Positions 33,443 through 45,205 of a stretch of DNA of 64,000 bases are shown in pieces. The DNA comes from Streptomyces flavochromogenes (GTDB lineage: Bacteria > Actinomycetota > Actinomycetes > Streptomycetales > Streptomycetaceae): assembly GCF_000717595.1 (NCBI RefSeq), contig NZ_JNZO01000006.1, forward strand, positions 310,001-374,000, in the 5' to 3' direction. How positions within the stretch are numbered: position 1 is the stretch's first letter; every line of letters starts with the position of its first letter. The notes under the pieces are model-generated. The model did not search any database. It saw only the letters and a program-made list of their open reading frames with translations, and was not told where the DNA came from. The translations under genes were made by a program, and so were the position numbers.

Positions 33443-34006
33443 GTGCGTGTTCTCGGGGTGGACCCGGGTCTGACCCGGTGCGGCATCGGCGTCGTCGAGG
33501 GTGTCGCCGGGCGGCCCCTCACCATGCTCGGTGTGGGCGTGGTGCGGACGGCCGCGGACGACGACATCGGTGTGCGCCTCGTCGGCATCGAGCGCGGCAT
33601 CGAGGAGTGGCTCGACCGCTTCTCGCCCGAACTCGTCGCGGTGGAGCGGGTGTTCAGCCAGCACAACGTGCGTACGGTGATGGGCACCGCCCAGGCGAGT
33701 GCCGTCGCCATGCTGTGCGCCTCGCGCCGCGGCATCCCCGTCGCCCTGCACACGCCCAGCGAGGTCAAGGCCGCGGTCACCGGCAGCGGACGGGCCGACA
33801 AGGCACAGGTCGGGGCCATGGTGACCCGGCTGCTCCGGCTCTCCGCCCCGCCCAAGCCGGCCGACGCCGCCGACGCCCTCGCCCTCGCCATCTGCCACAT
33901 CTGGCGCGCCCCCGCCCAGAACCGTCTCCAGCAGGCCGTCGCCGAGAACCGTCTCCAGCAGGCGGTCGCCCGGCAGGCGGCCGCAGTGAAAGGCCGAACC
34001 CGATGA
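33443..34006 (+). CDS. ruvC: Holliday junction resolvase RuvC
   Basis: 187 residues from GTG 33443. The catalytic acidic residues appear in [17 protein letters not shown] (Asp ~7), in [12 protein letters not shown] (Glu ~69) and in [15 protein letters not shown] (two Asp, ~140). It resolves Holliday junctions as a dimer with RuvAB. The C-terminus is an unusual tandem of two 9-residue [13 protein letters not shown] units, encoded by a 27-base repeat. Its stop overlaps ruvA (ATGA). Confidence 0.96.
   Translation: MRVLGVDPGLTRCGIGVVEGVAGRPLTMLGVGVVRTAADDDIGVRLVGIERGIEEWLDRFSPELVAVERVFSQHNVRTVMGTAQASAVAMLCASRRGIPVALHTPSEVKAAVTGSGRADKAQVGAMVTRLLRLSAPPKPADAADALALAICHIWRAPAQNRLQQAVAENRLQQAVARQAAAVKGRTR
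33919..33970 (+). repeat. 27-nt tandem repeat inside ruvC
   Basis: 25-base units at 33919-33943 and 33946-33970 differ at one base and repeat with a 27-base period, encoding two NRLQQAV copies at the C-terminus. Confidence 0.85.
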
Positions 34007-34635
34007 TCGCCTTCGTCAGCGGCCCGGTCGCCGCGCTCGCCCCCACCACGGCCGTCATCGAGGTCGGCGGTGTGGGCATGGCCGTCCAGTGCACCCCGGG
34101 AACGCTCGCGGGACTGCGGATCGGCGAGGACGCCCGGCTCGCCACCTCCCTCGTCGTACGGGAGGACTCCCTCACCCTGTACGGCTTCGCGGAGGACGAC
34201 GAGCGGCAGGTATTCGAGCTCCTCCAGACCGCCAGCGGCGTCGGCCCCCGCCTCGCCCAGGCCATGCTCGGGGTGCACAGCCCCGACGCCCTGCGCGTCG
34301 CCGTGTCCACCGGTGACGAGAAGGCCCTCATGGCCGTCCCCGGCATCGGCAAGAAGGGCGCGCAGAAACTCCTCCTCGAACTGAAGGACAAGCTCGGCGC
34401 GCCGCTCGGCAGCAGTGGCATGGTCGGCGCACAGCGGGCGGCGGCCTCCGGGCCCGCGCCGTGGACGGAGCAGCTGTCCGCCGCGCTCATCGGACTCGGC
34501 TACGCGTCGCGCGAGGCGGAGGAGGCGGTGGCGGCGGTGACGCCGCAGGCGGAGGAGGCGATCGCGGCGGGTGGCTCGGCGCCGGTGCCGCAGCTCCTGC
34601 GGGCGGCCCTGCAGTCCCTGAACCGCGCCCGCTGA
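34003..34635 (+). CDS. ruvA: Holliday junction branch migration protein RuvA
   Basis: 210 residues from ATG 34003. An N-terminal OB fold ([25 protein letters not shown] in part) is followed by the two helix-hairpin-helix elements, [14 protein letters not shown] and [19 protein letters not shown] (~107-126). After a Gly/Ala linker comes the C-terminal UBA-like domain that binds RuvB ([17 protein letters not shown]). Tetramers hold the four-way junction. The ATG overlaps the ruvC stop. Confidence 0.96.
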   Translation: MIAFVSGPVAALAPTTAVIEVGGVGMAVQCTPGTLAGLRIGEDARLATSLVVREDSLTLYGFAEDDERQVFELLQTASGVGPRLAQAMLGVHSPDALRVAVSTGDEKALMAVPGIGKKGAQKLLLELKDKLGAPLGSSGMVGAQRAAASGPAPWTEQLSAALIGLGYASREAEEAVAAVTPQAEEAIAAGGSAPVPQLLRAALQSLNRAR

Positions 34636-34715
34636 CGGGCCCCGCCGCGCGGGGGCGGGCCCTCCCCGCCCCGCCGCACAGACCACCGCACCACCACCGA
34701 GAAGGCAGAAGAACC

Positions 34716-35795
34716 GTGAACTGGGACGACGAGACCACCGGCGACGACGAGGCGCGCATCGTCGGGGCATCGGCCGAGGGCGACGACCAGGCCGTCGAGG
34801 CGGCTCTGCGGCCCAAGGACCTCAGTGAGTTCGTCGGCCAGGAGAAGGTCCGCCAGCAGCTCGACCTCGTCCTCAAGGCCGCCCGTCAGCGCGGCGCCAC
34901 CGCCGACCACGTGCTGCTCTCCGGCGCACCCGGCCTCGGCAAGACCACCCTCTCGATGATCATCGCCGCCGAGATGAACGCGCCGATCCGCATCACCTCG
35001 GGACCCGCCATCCAGCACGCCGGCGACCTCGCCGCGATTCTCTCCTCCCTCCAGGAGGGCGAGATCCTCTTCCTCGACGAGATCCACCGGATGTCCCGGC
35101 CCGCCGAGGAGATGCTCTACATGGCGATGGAGGACTTCCGCGTCGACGTCATCGTCGGCAAGGGCCCCGGCGCCACCGCCATCCCGCTCGAACTGCCGCC
35201 GTTCACCCTGGTCGGCGCGACCACCCGGGCCGGACTCCTGCCGCCGCCGCTGCGCGACCGCTTCGGCTTCACCGGCCACATGGAGTTCTACGACCCGGCC
35301 GAGCTCCAGCGCGTGATCCACCGCTCGGCCGGACTCCTCGACGTCGAGATCGACCCGGCGGGCGCCGCCGAGATCGCCGGCCGGTCCCGCGGCACCCCCC
35401 GCATCGCCAACCGGCTGCTCCGCCGCGTCCGCGACTACGCGCAGGTCAGGGCCGACGGCGTCATCACCCGGGAGATCGCCGAGGCGGCCCTCAGCGTCTA
35501 CGAGGTCGACGGCCGCGGCCTCGACCGGCTCGACCGCGCCGTCCTGGAGGCCCTGCTCAAGCTCTTCGGCGGCGGCCCGGTCGGTCTCTCCACGCTGGCC
35601 GTCGCGGTGGGGGAGGAGCGCGAGACCGTCGAGGAGGTCGCCGAACCCTTCCTCGTACGGGAGGGTCTGCTGGCCCGTACGCCCCGTGGTCGGGTCGCCA
35701 CCCCAGCGGCATGGGCGCACCTCGGACTCGTTCCGCCGCAGGCAGCGGGCCCGGGGGCGGCCGGAAGCGGACAACAGGGGCTCTTCGGGGCGTGA
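34716..35795 (+). CDS. ruvB: Holliday junction DNA helicase RuvB
   Basis: 359 residues from GTG 34716, with an AGAAGGCAGAAGAA purine stretch upstream. The AAA+ motifs are Walker [12 protein letters not shown] (~70), Walker [10 protein letters not shown], sensor 1 [10 protein letters not shown] and the arginine finger region [10 protein letters not shown]. The C-terminal winged helix contains [16 protein letters not shown]. It drives branch migration as hexamers on RuvA. An 80-base gap follows ruvA, so it may be in the same message. Confidence 0.97.
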   Translation: MNWDDETTGDDEARIVGASAEGDDQAVEAALRPKDLSEFVGQEKVRQQLDLVLKAARQRGATADHVLLSGAPGLGKTTLSMIIAAEMNAPIRITSGPAIQHAGDLAAILSSLQEGEILFLDEIHRMSRPAEEMLYMAMEDFRVDVIVGKGPGATAIPLELPPFTLVGATTRAGLLPPPLRDRFGFTGHMEFYDPAELQRVIHRSAGLLDVEIDPAGAAEIAGRSRGTPRIANRLLRRVRDYAQVRADGVITREIAEAALSVYEVDGRGLDRLDRAVLEALLKLFGGGPVGLSTLAVAVGEERETVEEVAEPFLVREGLLARTPRGRVATPAAWAHLGLVPPQAAGPGAAGSGQQGLFGA

Positions 35796-35960
35796 CGGTG
35801 CTGACACTCGCCCGGACAGGAACCGGGGTGCGATGCTGGACGTTGTTCAGTCGATGCGGACTCGCCTAGACTCCGCCGATGCCGCCCTTTCTGGTCGGCG
35901 CGCCCACCCCCGAAGATCAGGCCGCGGGTTCTCCGCGACCGTGCGAAGGAAACCCGTCCC

Positions 35961-36425
35961 GTGAGCATCGTGACCCTCCTCCCCTTCATCGTCCTCATCG
36001 GGGCCATGTTCCTGATGACCCGCTCTGCCAAGAAGAAGCAGCAGGCGGCGGCGCAGATGCGCAACGAGATGCAGCCCGGCACCGGCGTACGGACGATCGG
36101 GGGGATGTACGCCACCGTCAAGGAGATCGGCGACGAGACCGTCCTCCTCGAGGTCGCGCCCGGCGTGCACGCCGTCTACGCGAAGAACGCGATCGGCGCC
36201 GTCCTCGAGGACTCCGAGTACAACCGCATCGTCCACGGTGACGACGAGGACTCGGACTCCGACACCGTCGTCCCGGACGACGCCTCGTCGCTGACCGAGG
36301 CCGTCGAGGCCACGGAGACCGTCGAGGACGCGCCGAAGGCCGATCTGACGAAGAAGTCGGACGTGACCGACGCTGCGGAGGGCCAGAAGGACGGCAAGGC
36401 CGACGGCGAGACCGACGCGAAGTAG
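35961..36425 (+). CDS. yajC: Preprotein translocase accessory subunit YajC
   Basis: 154 residues from GTG 35961. One N-terminal membrane helix (TLLPFIVLIGAMFLMTR, ~4-20) is followed by the SKKKQQAAAQ-type basic segment, then the small beta domain GTGVRTIGGMYATVKEIGDETVLLEV, in two stretches. Its acidic C-terminus (~90-154, TEAVEATETVEDAPKAD) is much longer than in E. coli YajC. It associates with SecDF and SecYEG. secD follows after 145 bases. Confidence 0.94.
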   Translation: MSIVTLLPFIVLIGAMFLMTRSAKKKQQAAAQMRNEMQPGTGVRTIGGMYATVKEIGDETVLLEVAPGVHAVYAKNAIGAVLEDSEYNRIVHGDDEDSDSDTVVPDDASSLTEAVEATETVEDAPKADLTKKSDVTDAAEGQKDGKADGETDAK

Positions 36426-36570
36426 TCGCGGCCGAGGACACCGCGCACGCCCACCGGGCGTGCGCGTTTCTCGGAACGGTTCCACGTCTGCGGGGGAAGG
36501 TCCCCACACACACTTCGTGGCCGTCCCGCGCACACCCGGCGCGGGGCGGTTGGACAGGGAGATACGACAG

Positions 36571-38346
36571 GTGGCAGCACCGAAGAAGGGCCGAAGGCCG
36601 GCGGGGGGACAGAGCCGGCCGGGCCGCGCCCTGGCACTCATCCTGATCGCCATGGTCGCGCTCACCGGCGGAATGTTCTGGTCGGGGCACACCACCCCGC
36701 GCCTGGGCATCGACCTCGCCGGCGGTACGTCGATCACGCTCAAGGCCAAGGCTGATCCTGGCCAGGAGTCGGCGGTCAACGAGACCAACATGAACACCGC
36801 CGTCGGCATCATCGAGCGCCGTGTCAACGGCCTCGGCGTCTCCGAGGCCGAGGTCCAGACGCAGGGCAAAGAGAACATCATCGTCAACATCCCTCGCGGG
36901 ACGAACGAGAAGCAGGCCCGGGAGCAGGTCGGTACCACCGCCCAGCTCTACTTCCGGCCGGTTCTCGCGGTGACGAACGGTGGACCCGCCGTGGCGCCCA
37001 GCGCCAGCTCCTCCGGCTCTCCCTCCGCCACGCCGAAGCCGTCCTCCTCCGCCTCCGGCTCGACCGTGGGCGAGAAGTCGGCCACGCCGACGGCCACCGG
37101 CTCCGCCCAGGGCCGCGCGCTCACCGAGGCCCTCAAGGCCCCGAGCCCCACCCCGACGCCGACCGGCAGCGCCTCCGCGAAGCCGAAGGCCACCGGTACC
37201 CCGTCGGCGACCCCGACGCCGGACGCCGCCACCGCGGCGCTCCAGCAGAAGTTCACCTCCCTGAACTGCCTCGACCCCAAGCAGCGCTCCGCCGCCGGCC
37301 AGGGCGTCCTGCCGACGCAGCCCACCGTGGCCTGTGGCGAGGACGAGCCGGGCGTGTGGTCGAAGTACCTCCTCGGCCCGGCCGAGGTGGACGGCCGTGA
37401 CGTCGACGACGCCAAGGGCCAGCTCGACCAGCAGCGCGGCATGTGGATCGTCACCATGGACTTCACGGACGCGGGCTCGAAGAAGTTCCAGGCGATCACC
37501 AGCAAGCTGTCGGCGCAGGCCGACCCGCAGAACCGGTTCGCGATCGTCCTGGACGGCGAGGTCGTCTCGGCCCCGTCGGTGCGCCAGACGCTGAGCGCCA
37601 GCGCCGAGATCTCCGGCAACTTCAACCAGCAGTCGGCCCAGGACCTCGGCAACATCCTGTCGTACGGTGCCCTGCCCCTCACCTTCGAGACGCAGAGCGT
37701 CGACACGGTCACCGCCGCGCTCGGCGGCGAGCAGCTGGAGGCCGGTCTGATCGCCGGCGCCATCGGCCTCGCCCTGGTCATCATCTACCTGGTCGCCTAC
37801 TACCGCGGCCTGTCGCTGATCGCCATCCTCAGCCTCGGCGTCTCCGCGCTGCTCACCTACGTGATCATGGCCCTGCTCGGCCCGGCCATCGGCTTCGCGC
37901 TGAACCTGCCGGCCGTCTGTGGCGCCATCGTCGCCATCGGTATCACCGCGGACTCGTTCATCGTGTACTTCGAGCGCATCCGTGACGAGCTCCGCGAGGG
38001 CCGTACGCTCCGCCCGGCCGTCGAGCGCGCCTGGCCGCGCGCCCGTCGCACCATCCTGGTCTCCGACTTCGTGTCGTTCCTGGCCGCGGCCGTGCTCTTC
38101 ATCGTCACCGTCGGCAAGGTCCAGGGCTTCGCGTTCACGCTCGGCCTGACCACCCTGCTCGACGTCGTCGTGGTGTTCCTCTTCACCAAGCCGGTCATGA
38201 CGCTCCTCGCGCGGACCAAGTTCTTCGGCGAGGGCCACGCCTGGTCCGGCCTCGACCCGAAGCGACTCGGCGCCAAGCCGCCGCTGCGCCGCACCCGTCG
38301 TGCCAATGCCTCTGTCGCTGGCCCTGTCGACCCGAAGGAGGCGTGA
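36571..38346 (+). CDS. secD: Protein translocase subunit SecD
   Basis: 591 residues from GTG 36571, with GGGAG nine bases upstream. One N-terminal helix (~23-43) leads to the first periplasmic-type domain, LGIDLAGGTSITLKA, the SecD D1 motif. Residues ~140-220 are a Ser/Pro/Ala/Thr-rich insertion not found in E. coli SecD. The P1 domain resumes, then five helices (~387-546) with LTYVIMALLGPAIGFALNLPAVCG and FIVYFERIRDE, the proton-relay region. It pulls exported proteins using the proton gradient. It ends one base before secF. Confidence 0.96.
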   Translation: MAAPKKGRRPAGGQSRPGRALALILIAMVALTGGMFWSGHTTPRLGIDLAGGTSITLKAKADPGQESAVNETNMNTAVGIIERRVNGLGVSEAEVQTQGKENIIVNIPRGTNEKQAREQVGTTAQLYFRPVLAVTNGGPAVAPSASSSGSPSATPKPSSSASGSTVGEKSATPTATGSAQGRALTEALKAPSPTPTPTGSASAKPKATGTPSATPTPDAATAALQQKFTSLNCLDPKQRSAAGQGVLPTQPTVACGEDEPGVWSKYLLGPAEVDGRDVDDAKGQLDQQRGMWIVTMDFTDAGSKKFQAITSKLSAQADPQNRFAIVLDGEVVSAPSVRQTLSASAEISGNFNQQSAQDLGNILSYGALPLTFETQSVDTVTAALGGEQLEAGLIAGAIGLALVIIYLVAYYRGLSLIAILSLGVSALLTYVIMALLGPAIGFALNLPAVCGAIVAIGITADSFIVYFERIRDELREGRTLRPAVERAWPRARRTILVSDFVSFLAAAVLFIVTVGKVQGFAFTLGLTTLLDVVVVFLFTKPVMTLLARTKFFGEGHAWSGLDPKRLGAKPPLRRTRRANASVAGPVDPKEA

Positions 38347-38347
38347 G

Positions 38348-39418
38348 ATGTCGAAGCTCGGCGATCTCGGCGCCCGGCTCCACCGTGGTGAGGTCGGCTA
38401 CGACTTCATCGGCAACCGCAAGATCTGGTATGGCCTGTCCATCCTGATCACCATCACCGCCATCGTCGCCCTGGCCGTCCGCGGCCTGAACATGGGCATC
38501 GAGTTCCAGGGCGGTGCCGTCTTCACGACCCCGAAGTCGGAAGTCTCCGTCAGCCAGGCGCAGGAGTACGCGGAAGAGGCCTCCGGCCACGACGCGATCG
38601 TCCAGCAGCTCGGCAACGGCTCCCTCCGCATCCAGGTCGGCGGCCTCGACACCGCGCAGTCCGACAAGGTCCGCACGGAGCTCGCGAAGGACCTGAACGT
38701 CGCCGAGGACAAGATCGCGGCGGAGCTGGTCGGACCCAGCTGGGGTGAGCAGATCGCCACCAAGGCCTGGACCGGTCTGGGGATCTTCATGATCCTCGTG
38801 GTGATCTATCTGGCCATCGCCTTCGAGTGGAGAATGGCGATCGCGGCGCTCATCGCGCTGATCCACGACCTCACGATCACGGTCGGCATCTACTCGCTGG
38901 TCGGCTTCGAGGTGACCGTCGGTACGGTCATCGGTCTGCTGACGATCCTCGGTTATTCGCTGTACGACACGGTCGTCGTCTTCGACTCGCTCAAGGAACA
39001 GACGAAGGACATCACGAAGCAGACCCGCTTCACGTACAGCGAGCTGGCCAACCGCTCGATCAACGGCACCCTGGTCCGTTCGATCAACACCACCGTCGTC
39101 GCGCTGCTGCCGGTCGCCGGCCTGCTCTTCATCGGTGGCGGCGTCCTCGGCGCCGGCATGCTCAACGACATCTCGCTGTCGCTGTTCGTCGGCCTCGCCG
39201 CCGGTGCGTACTCCTCGATCTTCATCGCCACCCCGCTCGTCGCCGACCTCAAGGAGCGCGAGCCGGCGATCAGGGCACTCAAGAAGCGCATCATGGCGAA
39301 GCGGGCCGGTGCGGCCGCCAAGGGCGAGTCGTACGACGGGTCCGCCGACGAGAACGAGATCGCCGTCGTCGGCCCGCGGGCGAGCCGTCACGGCCGCTCC
39401 TCGGAGCACCGAGGATGA
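38348..39418 (+). CDS. secF: Protein translocase subunit SecF
   Basis: 356 residues. GGAGG lies in the secD tail, before ATG 38348. The pattern is NMGIEFQGGAVF (SecF D1), then six-helix RND-like core with LGYSLYDTVVVFDSLKEQ (~205) and the final helices with FVGLAAGAYSSIFIATPLV. The charged C-tail is longer than in E. coli. Partner of SecD and YajC. Its stop overlaps apt (ATGA), so purine salvage and secretion genes share a message. Confidence 0.96.
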   Translation: MSKLGDLGARLHRGEVGYDFIGNRKIWYGLSILITITAIVALAVRGLNMGIEFQGGAVFTTPKSEVSVSQAQEYAEEASGHDAIVQQLGNGSLRIQVGGLDTAQSDKVRTELAKDLNVAEDKIAAELVGPSWGEQIATKAWTGLGIFMILVVIYLAIAFEWRMAIAALIALIHDLTITVGIYSLVGFEVTVGTVIGLLTILGYSLYDTVVVFDSLKEQTKDITKQTRFTYSELANRSINGTLVRSINTTVVALLPVAGLLFIGGGVLGAGMLNDISLSLFVGLAAGAYSSIFIATPLVADLKEREPAIRALKKRIMAKRAGAAAKGESYDGSADENEIAVVGPRASRHGRSSEHRG

Positions 39419-39966
39419 CCGCCGAGGCTCAGGACGCCACCGACCTCCTGCTCAGCCGCATCCGCGACGTGCCGGACTACCCGAAGCCGGGCGTGCTGTT
39501 CAAGGACATCACGCCGCTGCTCGCGGACCCGGAAGCGTTCACGGCGCTCACCGACGCCCTCGCCGGACTGTGCTCCGCGCACGGCGCGACGAAGATCGTC
39601 GGTCTCGAGGCGCGCGGCTTCATCCTGGCCGCCCCGGTGGCCGTCCGCGCGGGACTGGGCTTCATCCCCGTCCGCAAGGCCGGCAAGCTCCCCGGAGCGA
39701 CGCTCCGCCAGGCGTACGAGCTGGAGTACGGCACCGCCGAGATCGAGGTGCACGCCGAGGACCTGGCCGCGGGCGACCGCGTCATGGTCATCGACGACGT
39801 CCTCGCCACCGGCGGTACGGCCGAGGCCTCGATCGAGCTCATCCGTCGCGCGGGCGCCGAGGTGGCGGGCGTCGCGGTCCTGATGGAACTCGGCTTCCTC
39901 CCGGGCCGCGCCCGCCTGGAGCCGGCTCTGAACGGCGCTCCGCTCACGGCGCTGATCACCGTCTGA
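39415..39966 (+). CDS. apt: Adenine phosphoribosyltransferase
   Basis: 183 residues from ATG 39415. The PRPP-binding motif VMVIDDVLATGGTAEA (~122-137) and the upstream PGVLFKDITPLLADPEAF and GLEARGFILAAPVAVRAG segments are complete, so it should convert adenine and PRPP to AMP. ATG overlaps the secF stop. relA lies downstream; both concern purine nucleotide balance, a classic actinobacterial pairing. Confidence 0.97.
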   Translation: MTAEAQDATDLLLSRIRDVPDYPKPGVLFKDITPLLADPEAFTALTDALAGLCSAHGATKIVGLEARGFILAAPVAVRAGLGFIPVRKAGKLPGATLRQAYELEYGTAEIEVHAEDLAAGDRVMVIDDVLATGGTAEASIELIRRAGAEVAGVAVLMELGFLPGRARLEPALNGAPLTALITV

Positions 39967-39986
39967 CATCGGGCTTCACCCCGCAC

Positions 39987-40026
39987 GGGGCGCTCCGGGG
40001 AATCCCCGGAGCGCCCCGTCGGTTTT
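39987..40026 (+). terminator. Terminator after apt
   Basis: A perfect 14-bp stem (39987-40000 with 40004-40017, AAT loop) followed by GTCGGTTTT, a rare case here with a U-tract-like end. It separates secDF-apt from relA. Confidence 0.8.
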
Positions 40027-40205
40027 CCGGAGTGTCCCGGTCCGGGAGCCGGGGGACGTGGCGCGCCCGCCGTCGGGCTCCCGTCCCCGTCACGGCCGCG
40101 TGAGCAGTGCGTGTCCGGGCTCGATACGATGGCCTTTCCGGGCCTGACCGGGGGACCCGGTACCTCCCCCAGACTCCGTCCGGGGGGACCGCCAGAGGAG
40201 CGCTC

Positions 40206-42701
<2,496 letters not shown>

Positions 42702-42706
42702 CCGCA

Positions 42707-42755
42707 CGTACGAGGAAGGCCCCCCGGCAGTGAGCCGGGGGGCCTTCCTCGTACG
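42707..42755. terminator. Very strong bidirectional terminator between relA and the DUF349 gene
   Basis: A perfect 22-bp stem, 42707-42728 with 42734-42755, and a 5-nt loop, five bases after the relA stop. It faces a convergent gene ending at 42768. Confidence 0.85.
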
Positions 42756-42767
42756 GTCACGGCCGTG

Positions 42768-43997
42768 TCAGCCGCCGAACTCCTCCAGGCCCTTCATGGC
42801 CTGGTCGAGCAGGGCCTGGCGGCCCTCCAGCTCACGGGAGAGCTTGTCGGCCTTGGCGTCGTTGCCGGCGGCGCGGGCCGCGTCGATCTGCTTGCGCAGC
42901 TTCTCGACCGCGTCCTGGAGCTGACCGGTCAGACCCGCGGCACGCGCGCGTGCCTCCGGGTTCGTCCGGCGCCACTCGGTCTCCTCGGCCTCCTGGATGG
43001 CCCGCTCCACGGTGTGCATCCGGCCCTCGACCTTGGGACGGGCGTCACGCGGGACGTGGCCGATGGCCTCCCACCGCTCGTTGAGGGAACGGAAGGCGGC
43101 GCGGGCCGCCTTCAGGTCCGACACCGGCAGGAGCTTCTCGGCCTCGGTCGCGAGCTCCTCCTTGAGCTTGAGGTTCTCGGACTGCTCCGCGTCCCGCTCG
43201 GCGAAGACCTCGCCGCGCGCCGCGAAGAAGACGTCCTGGGCGCCGCGGAAGCGGTTCCACAGGTCGTCCTCGTGCTCGCGCTGGGCGCGGCCGGCCGCCT
43301 TCCACTCCGTCATCAGGTCGCGGTAGCGGGCCGCCGTGGTGCCCCAGTCGGTGGAGTTCGACAGCGACTCCGCCTCGGCGACCAGGCGCTCCTTGGTCTT
43401 GCGGGCGTCCTCGCGCTGGGCGTCGAGCGAGGCGAAGTGGGCCTTGCGGCGCTTCGAGAACGCCGAGCGGGCGTGCGAGAAGCGGTGCCACAGCTCGTCG
43501 TCGGACTTGCGGTCGAGCCGGGGCAGGCCCTTCCAGGTGTCCACGAGCGCGCGCAGCCGCTCGCCCGCGGAGCGCCACTGCTCGCTCTGGGCCAGCTCCT
43601 CGGCCTCGGTGACGAGCTTCTCCTTGGCGGAGCGCGCCTCGTCGGTCTGCTTGGCCTTCTGAGCCCTGCGCTCCTCGCGGCGCGAGTCGACCGTCTCGAC
43701 GAGCTTGTCGAGGCGGGTCGCGAGCGCGGCCAGGTCACCGACGGCGTGGTGCTCGTCGATCTGCTGGCGGATGTGCTCGATCGCCGCGGTGGCGTCCTTC
43801 GCCGAGAGGTCGGTGGTCTTCACCCGCTTCTCGAGGAGGCCGATCTCGACAACCAAGCCCTCGTACTTGCGCTCGAAGTAGGCCAGAGCCTCCTCAGGGG
43901 TGCCGGCCTGCCACGATCCGACGACCTTCTCGCCTTCGGCCGTCCGCACGTACACGGTGCCCGTCTCGTCGACGCGGCCCCACGGGTCGCTGCTCAC
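42768..43997 (-). CDS. DUF349-domain coiled-coil protein
   Basis: 409 residues from GTG 43997, GAGGAGG four bases upstream. An N-terminal ~70-residue beta-rich part (WGRVDETGTVYVRTAEG) precedes a long run of repeated helices with W-x-x-x-G/A patterns (EWKAAGRAQREHEDDLWNRFR, in part, and LNERWEAIGHVPR), the DUF349 repeats. They are thought to form a long alpha-helical rod. Function is unknown, possibly a nucleic-acid- or cytoskeleton-associated scaffold. It is alone in transcription between the relA terminator and the repeat region at 44157. Confidence 0.88.
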   Translation of the reverse strand: MSSDPWGRVDETGTVYVRTAEGEKVVGSWQAGTPEEALAYFERKYEGLVVEIGLLEKRVKTTDLSAKDATAAIEHIRQQIDEHHAVGDLAALATRLDKLVETVDSRREERRAQKAKQTDEARSAKEKLVTEAEELAQSEQWRSAGERLRALVDTWKGLPRLDRKSDDELWHRFSHARSAFSKRRKAHFASLDAQREDARKTKERLVAEAESLSNSTDWGTTAARYRDLMTEWKAAGRAQREHEDDLWNRFRGAQDVFFAARGEVFAERDAEQSENLKLKEELATEAEKLLPVSDLKAARAAFRSLNERWEAIGHVPRDARPKVEGRMHTVERAIQEAEETEWRRTNPEARARAAGLTGQLQDAVEKLRKQIDAARAAGNDAKADKLSRELEGRQALLDQAMKGLEEFGG

Positions 43998-44156
43998 AGC
44001 GCCTCCTCACCATGATGCCGTCGCGGGGTCGTACCCCGCGGGCATCGTCCACAGTTTCCCGGCGGGCCTCGCCCGCCTTCCGCAGCGCGGCCGACGGCCC
44101 AACGCTGCACAACGCCAATCTAGGCGAACGGCGGCCCGGCTGTCCGCACTCAGCGC

Positions 44157-44216
44157 GACCGAGATTCGGCGGTCACGCGCGCGTGACGACCGAGATTCGG
44201 CGGTCACGCGCGCGTG
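44157..44216. repeat. 29-nt tandem direct repeat with internal palindrome
   Basis: The 29-base unit at 44157-44185 is repeated exactly at 44188-44216 with a 2-base spacer, period 31. Each copy contains GACCGAGATTCGGCGGTC followed by the perfect 12-nt palindrome CACGCGCGCGTG. It lies between the PPIase gene (stop at 44227, minus strand) and the DUF349 gene start (43997). Confidence 0.9.
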
Positions 44217-44226
44217 CGGACCCGGC

Positions 44227-45033
44227 TCACTTCTTCGCGACGGTCGCCTTCTCGATGGTGACGGCCTTCTTCGGGGCACCGTCGGTGGCGCCGCCCGTGA
44301 CGCCCGCCTCGGCGACGTCCTTGACCACTTCGAGGCCGGCCGCGTCGATCTTTCCGAACGGCGTGTAGCTCGGCGGCAGCTTGGTGTCCTTGTAGACGAG
44401 GAAGAACTGCGAGCCGCCGCTGCCCGGCTGCCCGGTGTTCGCCATCGCCACGGTGCCCGCGGGGTAGGTGACCGAGCCCTCCGGGCCCGCCTTGCCCAGG
44501 GCGTCCAGGTTCTCGTCCGGGATGGTGTAGCCCGGGCCGCCGGTGCCGTCGCCCTTGGGGTCACCGCACTGCAGCACGAAGATGCCGCTGGTGGTGAGGC
44601 GGTGGCACTTCGTCCCGTCGAAGTACTTCTTGGCGGCGAGGTGCGAGAAGGAGTTCACCGTGCGCGGGGTCTTCGCCGCGTCCATGGTGATCGTGATGTC
44701 GCCCTCGTTCGTCTTGAGCGCCATGGCGTACGTGGCCTTGGCGTCCACCGACATCTTCGGCTCGGCGCTCGACGACTCGCTCTGCGAGGGCGCAGGGCTG
44801 CTGGGCGAGCTGCTCGCCGAGTTGTCGGAGCCCGCCGTGTCGTCCTTGGAGTCGTCGCCCGTCAGCGCCACGGACGCGTACACCGCGCCGCCCGCCGCGA
44901 GGACCACCGCGAGGGCTGCCGCGATGACGGCGTTGCGGCGCTTCGCCTTGCGCCGGTTCTCCTCCCGCCGCAGCTGCTGCCGCGCGTACTTCTCCCTGGC
45001 AAGCTGCCGCCGCCGCTGATCGCTGGTGACCAC
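44227..45033 (-). CDS. Membrane-anchored cyclophilin-type peptidyl-prolyl isomerase
   Basis: 268 residues from GTG 45033, with AGGAG eight bases upstream. The N-terminus is strongly basic (RRRQLAREKYARQQLRREEN), followed by one helix (~35-55) and a Ser/Asp-rich linker (~57-90). The cyclophilin domain (~95-262) has the isomerase core with FDGTKCHRLTTSGIFVLQCGDP, in two stretches, and GSGGSQFFLVYKDTKL. The usual catalytic Arg of FxxR is in CHRL. It should fold secreted proteins outside the cell. It diverges from the metallo-hydrolase gene across ~170 bases. Confidence 0.93.
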   Translation of the reverse strand: MVTSDQRRRQLAREKYARQQLRREENRRKAKRRNAVIAAALAVVLAAGGAVYASVALTGDDSKDDTAGSDNSASSSPSSPAPSQSESSSAEPKMSVDAKATYAMALKTNEGDITITMDAAKTPRTVNSFSHLAAKKYFDGTKCHRLTTSGIFVLQCGDPKGDGTGGPGYTIPDENLDALGKAGPEGSVTYPAGTVAMANTGQPGSGGSQFFLVYKDTKLPPSYTPFGKIDAAGLEVVKDVAEAGVTGGATDGAPKKAVTIEKATVAKK

Positions 45034-45205
45034 CGGTTCCGCTCCTGTCGCTCGTCTGTTCCTGTCCTGGCCGGGTGTGCCCGTACCGTATACGGGTTGG
45101 CTGTGGAACCGGCACCGCCGGTAGGCTCTGATCTGCCGTATTCCGCGTTTTCCGCGGGTTCCGCGAATTCCGCGCCCTCGTGCCGGACGACATTTAAGGA
45201 CGAAC

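Noticed and set aside
44157..44216. CRISPR array
   Set aside because: Only two copies and a 2-base spacer; no further repeats, leader or cas genes.
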